A stretch of 45,087 nt of DNA from an uncultured Porphyromonadaceae bacterium (GTDB taxonomy: Bacteria > Bacteroidota > Bacteroidia > Bacteroidales > Muribaculaceae). Within the stretch, counting starts at the first letter, position 1. Each line of letters starts with the position of its first letter. The notes under the pieces were generated by a model. It was not told the DNA's origin. It ran no database searches and saw only the letters and a program-made list of their open reading frames with translations. The position numbers were made by a program, and so were the translations under genes. The stretch lies in contig URMA01000018.1 in NCBI GenBank assembly GCA_900548875.1, positions 1 to 45,087 on the forward strand, written 5' to 3'. Positions 14,872 through 22,136 of the stretch are shown piece by piece.

Positions 14872-17235
14872 ATGGCAGATTTTGGAAATATTCCGTTTTA
14901 TACAGAACCTGTTTTCGAAAGCATTTTCAAGTCTTTTGGCAACAGTGTTTCGCTGGATTCCGAGAAATCCGTGCATACGGAGAAAAAAGTTGACAATGCG
15001 TCCAGTGTTTCAGAATCGTCGGAAGAGCAGGCGGAAACCAGTTTGATATCCGATTTGGCGTTAATTCTGGTTGTGGCAAGTATCACGACGGTGATTTTCA
15101 AGCGACTGAAGCAGCCTGTGGTGCTGGGTTATATTGTGGCCGGCTTTCTTGTTGGACCGAATTTCGGTTATCTGCCTACGGTGGTTCAGGCCACCAATAT
15201 TGATGTTTGGGCAGAGCTCGGAATCATTTTCCTTCTTTTTTCCTTAGGACTTGAGTTCAGTTTCAAAAAACTGATGAATGTTGGCGGTTCGGCGGGCATA
15301 ACGGCGCTGATTATTGTCGCGGGAATGATGACGACCGGTTATTTTGCCGGCCGCCTGATGGGTTTTTCCTTTATCAGCAGCCTGTTTTTGGGCGGTATGC
15401 TTTCCATGTCGTCGACCACCATCATTCTGAAGGCTCTTACGGATTTGAACATGCTGCACCGGCGGTTTACGTCGCAGGTGCTGGCGGTGCTGATTGTGGA
15501 GGATCTGTTTGCCGTCATCATGATGGTGCTGCTTTCCTCCATCGCTCTCAACAACAGTGTGGAAGGCGGTGCCTTGCTGGAAAGCATCGGCAAGCTGTCG
15601 TTCTTCCTTATTCTTTGGTTCTTGGTTGGAGTTTATGTTATTCCGTCGTTCCTGAGTTGGCAGCGGCGGTACATGACCAACGAACTCTTGCTGGTGCTTG
15701 CCGTCGGGTTGTGCTTTATGATGGTGATGTTCTCTTCCTATAGCGGATTCTCAACGGCTTTGGGCGCATTTGTGATGGGCTCCATTCTTGCCGGAACGAG
15801 CGAGGCCGAACGCATAGAAAAGTTGATTTCACCTATAAAGGACCTGTTTGGGGCCATCTTTTTCGTGTCGGTCGGCATGATGGTCGATCCTCATATTATT
15901 GCGACTTATACGACGCCGATTCTGATACTTTCCTTGGTGGTCATTGTCGGCATGATTATATTCGGCACGTTGGGTATGCTCGTCACCGGTCAGCCGTTGC
16001 GCATTGCCATTGAGTCGGGATTCTCACTGACGCAAATCGGTGAATTCTCGTTTATCATCGCTACGTTGGGTATGTCGCTCGGTGTGATTGACAGTAATCT
16101 GTACCCGATTGTCGTGGCAGTTTCCGTCATCACTACCTTCTTTACTCCCTATTTCATCAAATTGTCCGATCCGTTCAGCCGTTGGATGGAGAAGAAAATG
16201 CCGGAACGCCTCATGTCGCTCATCAACCGTTACAGCAGTGGCGCTACACGCAACGAGTCGGAAATGGAGAGTTTGTGGAAGCAGGTGGCAAAACGGAGTT
16301 TGTGGCGCGTATTGCTCTATTCCGTATTGCTTACGGCCATTCTGCTGATATCCAATAGTGTGTTCTTCCCGTTTTTTGAAGATGTGGCGGGTAAGTCGTG
16401 GGGACAGTTTGTGGCGACGGCCGTCACCTTGCTGCTGATGTCACCGTTCCTGTTGGCGTTGTGCTATCCGAGCACCAAACGCTGGGAGCGTGAAAAACTG
16501 AGCCGTAGTGTGCGTTCCAACATGCCGTTTATCGCCATGCGTCTGGTGCGCATTATCATTGCCTTCAGCTTCATCTTCTTTTTCCTGATACATGTCTATT
16601 CCCATGTGATAGGGGTGACGATAGGATTCTCGCTCTTCGCTTTCATTCTGATTTATTTCTCCAAGTCGGTCAGAAAGCGTATGTCGCGCATCGAATCGCA
16701 GTTTATGAATAACCTGAACGAGCGCGAACTCCGCCGCAGTGGCCGGAACAATAACCTTGTGAGCGATATGCACCTTGCCTATGTCAACGTAGGGTATAAT
16801 TGTCCGTTTGTCGGTGAAAAGCTGAGCAATTCCGAAATCGGGAAAAAACTCGGAGTGAATGTGGTCAGCATTCAGCGTGGTGAAAAGCAGATAGCCATTC
16901 CCAACGGTTCAAACCGCATCTTCCCGGGCGACACGTTGGGTGTAATCGGCACAGACGAACAGATACAGCGGCTGCTCGACATCATGGAGCATCGTAGATC
17001 GCCGTACCACCATGCCGGACGCGCTGAAGAAGTCGGACGAGGAACTGCAGCTCGACTTTACGAGCATTGTGCTGTCGGCCGATTCGCCGTTGGCAGGCAA
17101 GCGGGTGGCGGATGCCGAATTGCGTACACGCTATTCAGCCATGCTCGTTTCCGTGGAACATGCCGACGGTACTTTCGAGAAACCGACGGCCGACACGCTG
17201 CTTTCGGCGGGCGACAACCTTTGGCTTGTGGGTGA
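14872..17235 (+). CDS. CPA2-family monovalent cation/proton antiporter with RCK_C domain (C-terminus frameshifted)
   Basis: A 787-residue open frame. After a polar N-terminal stretch of about 55 residues comes a Na/H-exchanger (CPA2, KefB/YbaL-like) membrane domain of about 12 helices (LALILVVASITTVIFKRLKQPVVLGYIVAG onward, with IFLLFSLGLEFSFKKL), an extra membrane block at about 470-600, then one RCK_C (TrkA-C) domain at about 630-705 (MHLAYVNVGYNCPFVGEKLS ... DTLGVIGTDEQIQRLL). It probably exchanges K+ or Na+ for protons under ligand control through RCK_C. From about residue 708 (SPYHHAGRAEEVGRG onward) the frame is Arg/Gly/His-rich nonsense, while a second RCK_C domain lies in another frame at 17012-17263, so the normal C-terminus is probably lost or reached by frameshift. 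Confidence 0.88.
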   Translation: MADFGNIPFYTEPVFESIFKSFGNSVSLDSEKSVHTEKKVDNASSVSESSEEQAETSLISDLALILVVASITTVIFKRLKQPVVLGYIVAGFLVGPNFGYLPTVVQATNIDVWAELGIIFLLFSLGLEFSFKKLMNVGGSAGITALIIVAGMMTTGYFAGRLMGFSFISSLFLGGMLSMSSTTIILKALTDLNMLHRRFTSQVLAVLIVEDLFAVIMMVLLSSIALNNSVEGGALLESIGKLSFFLILWFLVGVYVIPSFLSWQRRYMTNELLLVLAVGLCFMMVMFSSYSGFSTALGAFVMGSILAGTSEAERIEKLISPIKDLFGAIFFVSVGMMVDPHIIATYTTPILILSLVVIVGMIIFGTLGMLVTGQPLRIAIESGFSLTQIGEFSFIIATLGMSLGVIDSNLYPIVVAVSVITTFFTPYFIKLSDPFSRWMEKKMPERLMSLINRYSSGATRNESEMESLWKQVAKRSLWRVLLYSVLLTAILLISNSVFFPFFEDVAGKSWGQFVATAVTLLLMSPFLLALCYPSTKRWEREKLSRSVRSNMPFIAMRLVRIIIAFSFIFFFLIHVYSHVIGVTIGFSLFAFILIYFSKSVRKRMSRIESQFMNNLNERELRRSGRNNNLVSDMHLAYVNVGYNCPFVGEKLSNSEIGKKLGVNVVSIQRGEKQIAIPNGSNRIFPGDTLGVIGTDEQIQRLLDIMEHRRSPYHHAGRAEEVGRGTAARLYEHCAVGRFAVGRQAGGGCRIAYTLFSHARFRGTCRRYFRETDGRHAAFGGRQPLACG

Positions 17236-17263
17236 CAAGCGCATAATCAAGCAACTTATATAA
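17012..17263 (+). pseudogene. displaced second RCK_C domain of the antiporter
   Basis: This frame encodes LQLDFTSIVLSADSPLAGKR, SAMLVSVEHADGTFEKPTADT, and LLSAGDNLWLVGDKRIIKQL, a clear RCK_C (TrkA-C) pattern and the natural continuation of the antiporter. It is one base out of frame with the upstream part: the join falls in the linker around 16985-17012, consistent with a single-base insertion (or a 2-base deletion). No long homopolymer or obvious programmed slippage site is present there. Either a real mutation, a sequencing or assembly error, or an unrecognised recoding event. Confidence 0.7.
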
Positions 17264-17292
17264 AATACAATAAACTCATCAAATCATTTATT

Positions 17293-18816
17293 ATGCACGA
17301 AAAAATCATAATTCTCGACTTCGGCTCGCAGACAACCCAGCTTATCGGTCGTCGTGTGCGTGAACTGAACGTGTATTGTGAAATCGTACCGTACAACAAA
17401 ATGCCGAAGGACGACCCTTCGGTTATCGGTGTGATTCTTTCCGGCAGTCCGTTCTCGGTTTACGACGAAAAAGCCTTTAAAATCGACTTGAATGAAATCC
17501 GTGGCAAGTATCCTATTCTCGGAATCTGCTATGGCGCGCAGTTCATGGCGTATGTCAACGGCGGTAAGGTAGAACCGGCAGGCACACGCGAATACGGCCG
17601 TGCCCATCTTTCGAAGATGGACAAGGAAAATCCGTTGTTGAAAGGACTGAGCGACAATACGCAGGTGTGGATGAGCCACGGTGACACGATTACGGCTATC
17701 CCTGAAAACTTCAAGATTATCGCTTCTACCGATAAAGTGGCTGTTGCCGCTTATCAGGCTGAAGGCGAAAAGCTGTGGGGCGTACAGTTCCATCCGGAAG
17801 TTTACCATACGGTAGAAGGTACGAAACTGCTTGAAAATTTCGTGGTCGGAATCTGTGGTGCCAAGCAGGACTGGAGCGCCGCTTCATTTATCGAAACGAC
17901 TGTGGCCGACCTGAAAGCGAAGTTGGGCAACGACAAGGTGGTGCTCGGCTTGAGCGGAGGTGTCGACTCTTCGGTTGCCGCTGTACTTCTGAACCGTGCC
18001 ATCGGCAAGAACCTTACCTGTATCTTCGTTGACCACGGTATGCTCCGCAAGAACGAGTTCAAGAATGTGCTTCACGACTACGAATGCCTTGGCTTGAACG
18101 TAATCGGTGTTGACGCTTCTGCCAAATTCTTCAGTGAATTGGCGGGCGTGACAGAACCGGAACGCAAGCGCAAAATCATCGGTAAAGGATTTATCGATGT
18201 GTTCGACGAGGAAGCTCACAAGATTCAGGACGTGAAATGGCTTGCACAGGGAACTATCTATCCTGACTGCATCGAGTCACTGTCAATCACGGGTACTGTA
18301 ATCAAGAGCCACCACAACGTAGGCGGTCTTCCGGAAAAAATGAACCTCAAACTTTGCGAACCTCTTCGCCTGCTCTTCAAGGACGAAGTGCGCCGCGTAG
18401 GTCGTGAATTGGGTATGCCGGAACACCTCATTACCCGTCATCCGTTCCCGGGTCCGGGCTTGGCTGTTCGTATTCTTGGCGACATCACTCCGGAAAAGGT
18501 GGAAATCCTTCAGAATGCCGACGATATCTTCATTCAGGGACTTCGCGACTGGGGCTTGTACGACCAGGTATGGCAGGCAGGTGTTATCCTGTTGCCGGTA
18601 CAGAGCGTAGGCGTGATGGGCGACGAACGTACATATGAACGTGCCGTTGCTCTCCGTGCCGTAACCAGCACCGATGCTATGACAGCCGACTGGGCACACC
18701 TTCCTTACGAATTCCTTGCAAAAGTGTCGAACGACATCATCAACAAGGTGAAAGGCGTGAACCGCGTTTGCTACGACATTTCCTCAAAACCACCAGCTAC
18801 GATTGAGTGGGAATAG
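17293..18816 (+). CDS. guaA: GMP synthase (glutamine-hydrolysing)
   Basis: A 507-residue cytoplasmic enzyme that converts XMP to GMP using ATP and glutamine. N-terminal class I glutamine amidotransferase: nucleophile Cys79 in GICYGAQFM and the His/Glu of the triad in VQFHPEVYHT. ATP-pyrophosphatase domain: P-loop GLSGGVDSSVAA. C-terminal dimerisation domain: HPFPGPGLAVRI through DISSKPPATIEWE, the canonical end. Length is typical. It is 29 bp downstream of the antiporter gene and followed by a hairpin terminator at 18842. Confidence 0.98.
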   Translation: MHEKIIILDFGSQTTQLIGRRVRELNVYCEIVPYNKMPKDDPSVIGVILSGSPFSVYDEKAFKIDLNEIRGKYPILGICYGAQFMAYVNGGKVEPAGTREYGRAHLSKMDKENPLLKGLSDNTQVWMSHGDTITAIPENFKIIASTDKVAVAAYQAEGEKLWGVQFHPEVYHTVEGTKLLENFVVGICGAKQDWSAASFIETTVADLKAKLGNDKVVLGLSGGVDSSVAAVLLNRAIGKNLTCIFVDHGMLRKNEFKNVLHDYECLGLNVIGVDASAKFFSELAGVTEPERKRKIIGKGFIDVFDEEAHKIQDVKWLAQGTIYPDCIESLSITGTVIKSHHNVGGLPEKMNLKLCEPLRLLFKDEVRRVGRELGMPEHLITRHPFPGPGLAVRILGDITPEKVEILQNADDIFIQGLRDWGLYDQVWQAGVILLPVQSVGVMGDERTYERAVALRAVTSTDAMTADWAHLPYEFLAKVSNDIINKVKGVNRVCYDISSKPPATIEWE

Positions 18817-18841
18817 GAAAAAGCCCAATTTTAGCATATAC

Positions 18842-18876
18842 AAAAAGCCTCAGCTTTCAAAAGTTGGGGCTTTTTA
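18842..18876 (+). terminator. rho-independent terminator after guaA
   Basis: AAAAAGCCTCAGCT pairs with AGTTGGGGCTTTTT (G-T wobbles allowed) around a loop near 18857-18861, ending in a T-tract. Confidence 0.8.
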
Positions 18877-18985
18877 GTAATGTGTTTCAGCTTATTACCT
18901 TCTGACTATACAGTCCGTTGTAAAATTTCGGTTTATCTTATATAAATAACAGCTCACAAAATACGGCCTATTAATAAACTTTTCT

Positions 18986-18993
18986 TAACTTTG
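18986..18993 (+). promoter_or_regulatory. -7 box (TAACTTTG) of the structured RNA
   Basis: A TAnnTTTG match placed immediately before the first hairpin of the structured region, predicting a start near 18998. Confidence 0.55.
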
Positions 18994-18997
18994 TGCC

Positions 18998-19225
18998 GTT
19001 GCAAATGCAACAGGACATATTAATATAGGAAGCGTTTAGAAATTCCATACTGATGAATCTGGACAATTCACTCGTATGACAGGAATAATAGGCGTAGTTC
19101 CTTTGGTGTGTTATATGTGTTTATTTCGACATATACGGCCAAGGGTGTGAGCTGTTATAATCTGTTATACGGGCTGTCCAGAGCCTATCAGTGTGATTAC
19201 TAACAGGCTCACACTTCTTTTTTTC
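18998..19225 (+). ncRNA. candidate structured small RNA or long regulatory leader
   Basis: The 451-bp gap between guaA and the 19268 gene has no credible ORF but strong folding potential after a -7 box. The elements in order are: GTTGC-AAAT-GCAAC (18998-19011); TTCC-ATAC (19043-19050) with GTAT...GGAA (19074-19085), or AGGAA/TTCCT as an alternative; ATATGT/ACATAT near 19113-19134; and a terminal stem GTGTGAGC-TGTT (19145-19156) with AACA-G-GCTCACAC (19202-19214) enclosing a GGCT/AGCC hairpin, followed by TTCTTTTTTT. Length (about 228 nt), own promoter and terminator suit a free small RNA. A 6S-like RNA such as the Bacteroidales-1 motif, or an attenuator for the downstream operon, are alternatives I cannot decide between. 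Confidence 0.5.
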
Positions 19226-19233
19226 AATTAAAA

Positions 19234-19255
19234 AACATTACAGGGCCGTAATGTT
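19234..19255 (+). promoter_or_regulatory. hairpin just upstream of the outer-membrane protein start
   Basis: AACATTAC (19234-19241) and GTAATGTT (19248-19255) form a perfect 8-bp stem, 12 nt before the ATG at 19268. It has no T-tract and could affect translation initiation. Confidence 0.45.
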
Positions 19256-19267
19256 GCAATTTAAACT

Positions 19268-19924
19268 ATGAAAAAACTATTTTTGGCGATAGCAGCATGT
19301 TTTGCTATCGGAGCGAGTGCACAAAGCAACATTCAATGGGAAGGTGTTGCAGGTTTTAATCTTTCAAATTATGGAGGTCTGGGGTCAAAGCCTGGAGTTC
19401 ATTTTGGAGCAAAAGCAGAGTTCGGTTTGCCGTCCATCGCAGATGGTGTGTATTTGAATGCGGGAGCATTATTCTCCTTGGAAGGGTATAAAGTAGATTT
19501 TATGGGAATAGCAAGTGCTAAGGCTAATGCTGCATTTTTGGATATTCCTATTCACATGGGGTACAGGTATACGATTAACGACAAGGTGGCTGTCTTTGGT
19601 GAAGCCGGTCCGTATGTAGCTGTTGGATTGTTTGGAAAGATTTCAAGCAGTGTTGATTTTATGGGCGAGATAGAAGGTGAAAAACTTAATACGTTTGATT
19701 CGATGAAACGTTTTGATATTGGAGCCGGTTTGAAATTCGGTGTTGAGGTACTGCAGAAATACACGCTTTCCATTGGCTATGACTGGGGATTTATGAATTT
19801 GGCCAAGAGTGCAGATGCAGGAACAACCGGAGAAGATTGGAGTGATGATGAATATGGCGATGATGAATTGAATTCTTCATTGAAAAGCAAAAATCTTACT
19901 ATTTCTATAGGGTATAAGTTTTAG
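19268..19924 (+). CDS. outer-membrane beta-barrel protein (PorT/OmpW-like porin family)
   Basis: A 218-residue protein with a signal peptide (MKKLFLAIAACFAIGASA) and a small beta-barrel of about eight strands: alternating aromatic/Gly strands such as WEGVAGFNLSNYGG, VHFGAKAEFGLP, IPIHMGYRYTINDKVAVFGEAGPYVAVGLFG, RFDIGAGLKFGVEVLQKYTLSIGYDWGFMNL, and a final strand NLTISIGYKF ending in Phe, as barrel proteins do. The region just before the last strand is acidic (TTGEDWSDDEYGDDEL), a likely surface loop. First gene of a three-gene unit with two lipoproteins; preceded by the structured RNA region. Confidence 0.85.
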   Translation: MKKLFLAIAACFAIGASAQSNIQWEGVAGFNLSNYGGLGSKPGVHFGAKAEFGLPSIADGVYLNAGALFSLEGYKVDFMGIASAKANAAFLDIPIHMGYRYTINDKVAVFGEAGPYVAVGLFGKISSSVDFMGEIEGEKLNTFDSMKRFDIGAGLKFGVEVLQKYTLSIGYDWGFMNLAKSADAGTTGEDWSDDEYGDDELNSSLKSKNLTISIGYKF

Positions 19925-19929
19925 AAACG

Positions 19930-20328
19930 ATGAAAAGGTTTTTATATAGCCTGTTTCTTGTTCTGCTTTCTGTTGTTGCATTGACTTCCTGCGAAAATGA
20001 CGAAGATGTCAGCTATGATAAACTGATCGGAACTTGGGTAGCTTGGGGAACAGGAAGTGACTCTTATATGCAGTTTAGAGATGATGGAACATGCTATACC
20101 GTAGATATTGTAGACGGGTATCCCGAAGTGGAAAAGATGGATTGGTCATTAGCGGGAAAGATGATTATCCTTGATGTTGATTTTCCGATATGGATGGAAA
20201 TCGTTTCCTTAAGTGATTCAAAGATGGAACTGCGCATGTTGGGGTTTGTTACGCCTTACAGACGTGTTCCCGATTCCGTGATAGAGCAATATCTAAAAGA
20301 AGAACAGATTGATAAATTAAATGAATAA
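19930..20328 (+). CDS. lipocalin-like lipoprotein (copy 1)
   Basis: A 132-residue lipoprotein: signal with lipobox LTSC (MKRFLYSLFLVLLSVVALTSCE), then a small beta-barrel-like part starting with the lipocalin-type KLIGTWV motif, followed by SYMQFRDDGTCYT, MIILDVDFPIWMEIVSLSDSKMELRML and a C-terminal helix (RRVPDSVIEQYLKEEQ). It sits 5 bp after the barrel gene. The next gene is a clear paralogue. Function unknown; similar small lipoproteins are common in Bacteroidales. Confidence 0.82.
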   Translation: MKRFLYSLFLVLLSVVALTSCENDEDVSYDKLIGTWVAWGTGSDSYMQFRDDGTCYTVDIVDGYPEVEKMDWSLAGKMIILDVDFPIWMEIVSLSDSKMELRMLGFVTPYRRVPDSVIEQYLKEEQIDKLNE

Positions 20329-20332
20329 AGTT

Positions 20333-20752
20333 ATGGTTAAAAGATGTGTATATAGTTTATTCCTTGTGCTGTTTTCAATTGTAACGTTAACATCGTGTGA
20401 TAAAGACAATGATTCGATTGATTTCAGTAAACTGATAGGAACGTGGAAATCGACCACTTTGGCTGATGATCCCGAGTATTTGGACGGATTAAAGGCACAA
20501 TATGATCAGTATAAAGAAGATGGTACCTATTATGCTGTCAATACTTACTGGGATGGAACATATGAAGTGTATGCTGGTGGTAAGTGGGAGCCTGATGGCA
20601 ATAAAATAAGAATTATTTGGGACGACGGAGAAACAGATATGATAGAAGTAGTATCTGTAGAAGACTCAAAATTAGAGTTGCTTTTAGTTCATGCAGTGAT
20701 TTCTTATACACGTGTCCCTGATTCAGAAATAGAACAGTATCTTAAAAACTGA
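20333..20752 (+). CDS. lipocalin-like lipoprotein (copy 2)
   Basis: A 139-residue paralogue of the preceding lipoprotein: lipobox LTSC in MVKRCVYSLFLVLFSIVTLTSCD, then SKLIGTWKS, GKWEPDGNKIRIIWDDGETDMIEVVSVEDSKLELLL, and the shared ending TRVPDSEIEQYLKN. I place the start at the ATG at 20333 because it aligns with copy 1; an upstream in-frame ATG at 20321 overlaps the previous gene by 8 bp. The unit ends at a strong terminator. Confidence 0.82.
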   Translation: MVKRCVYSLFLVLFSIVTLTSCDKDNDSIDFSKLIGTWKSTTLADDPEYLDGLKAQYDQYKEDGTYYAVNTYWDGTYEVYAGGKWEPDGNKIRIIWDDGETDMIEVVSVEDSKLELLLVHAVISYTRVPDSEIEQYLKN

Positions 20753-20835
20753 TACGATGTGGGTGTTTCAGTTGCTGAGGGTGTCAAATTAGTGGCTCAC
20801 CCGTCGGCAACAAAAAATGATTAAGTATAAGAAAG

Positions 20836-20880
20836 GCAACGCCGTCCAGCATTGGCTTCGGACGGCGTTGCTGTTTTTAT
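20836..20880 (+). terminator. rho-independent terminator closing the 19268 operon
   Basis: A perfect 12-bp stem GCAACGCCGTCC (20836-20847) with GGACGGCGTTGC (20860-20871), followed by TGTTTTTAT. It separates this operon from the convergent left arm of the PUL. Confidence 0.92.
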
Positions 20881-20895
20881 GATTAAGTAGTTGCT

Positions 20896-22125
20896 TTATT
20901 TTTTCGGGCAGGTAAGTCCGATGGATTCAATGTATTCTTTTTGTGGAATACAATTTTTGATTTTGCAGTTTTCAATGAAGTCCATCATCGCTTTCCATGC
21001 GAGTTGCTGGTCTGGACGGGCTTCCCGAATTTTGCCGTATGTGCTGCGGTCGGCATTGGCAAAATTGACAATCAGGTCCCAATTTTCGGGAGTCTTTATG
21101 GCCATACAGGTTTCTTTTTCCAATTTCTTGTAGGGCCAGTAGGTGTAGCCGATATTGTTTTCTTTCATCACTTTTGTGAATGCCTGTTGCCATTCGATGG
21201 TGTTGTGTCCGGTTTCTCCCATATACATGGGCTTGCCGGTCTTGTCGCGGAAATTGATGAATGTGTCAATATATTTTGCCGTAGGTTCACCTCCGTAACG
21301 ATGACAGGTGTACATGATTTTGTCATCAAAATCAAAGTCTTTGAAAAATTCGAAGGAGTTGTTCCATTCGGCTCCGCCAAGAAGTATGATATGGTTGTTG
21401 TCCACTTCGCGAATGGCTTTCGTGCAACGGATGTACAATGGTTCCAACTTGGCTTTCAGCTCCTCCTTGTTTGGAAAGTAGTGGGGGATAGGTTCGTTCA
21501 GCAGTTCGTAGCCGAGGATAACAGGCTCATTGCAGTAGCGTTCAGCAATATGTTTCCAGATTTCGCAAAATTGCTGTTGACTTTTTTCGCTTTCAAACAG
21601 CCATGGATATCCGTAGCTGTCGTCAATGTTGGCACCTGTCTGTCCGCCCGGAGCGTCGTGCATGTCGAGAATCAGATAAAGTCCGTTTTCCCGACACCAG
21701 TTTACTACACTGTCAACTCGTGCAAATCCGTCCTGATTGGCGGTAAGTCCCAAATAGTCCTCGTCGGTAAACAGTTTGTAGTGGAACGGCAGGCGGATAG
21801 TGTTGGCTCCGGTCTTTTTTATGAATGCGATGTCCTCGCGTGTCACATAGTTGTCCTTGTACAGTTTCCAGAATTCGGCTGCGGCGTCAGGACCTACAAG
21901 CTGGCAGAACATTTCGTTGATGAAATGTGCCGATTCTGCGTGCTTGAAATTAAACATGTAGCCTTCGGGATTCAGCCAGTTGCCGAGGTTTGTTCCGCGG
22001 ATTTCCAGCTTTTTACCGTCGGGCGTACGCAGGTCTTTTCCGTCGATGGTAACGAAGTCGGACGCATAGGACGAAAAAGAGCCAAGCATACACGTCAGGA
22101 GCGCAAAGATTTTCAGTATTTTCAT
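20896..22125 (-). CDS. glycoside hydrolase family 5
   Basis: A 409-residue exported enzyme (signal MKILKIFALLTCMLGSFSSYA) with a full GH5 TIM barrel: IRGTNLGNWLNPEG near the start, TGANTIRLPFHY, LILDMHDAPGGQTG, the acid/base Glu211 in YELLNEPIP, HRYG, and the nucleophile Glu304 in YMGETGHNT, with WPYKK after it. The R-G-x-N-L-G-x-W opening resembles GH5 exo-beta-1,3-glucanase-like subfamilies, but the subfamily cannot be fixed here. It is the last gene of the left PUL arm, 12 bp after a GH3 gene, so it probably acts on beta-glucan oligosaccharides. Confidence 0.93.
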   Translation of the reverse strand: MKILKIFALLTCMLGSFSSYASDFVTIDGKDLRTPDGKKLEIRGTNLGNWLNPEGYMFNFKHAESAHFINEMFCQLVGPDAAAEFWKLYKDNYVTREDIAFIKKTGANTIRLPFHYKLFTDEDYLGLTANQDGFARVDSVVNWCRENGLYLILDMHDAPGGQTGANIDDSYGYPWLFESEKSQQQFCEIWKHIAERYCNEPVILGYELLNEPIPHYFPNKEELKAKLEPLYIRCTKAIREVDNNHIILLGGAEWNNSFEFFKDFDFDDKIMYTCHRYGGEPTAKYIDTFINFRDKTGKPMYMGETGHNTIEWQQAFTKVMKENNIGYTYWPYKKLEKETCMAIKTPENWDLIVNFANADRSTYGKIREARPDQQLAWKAMMDFIENCKIKNCIPQKEYIESIGLTCPKK

Positions 22126-22136
22126 TTGTCGAGGTT

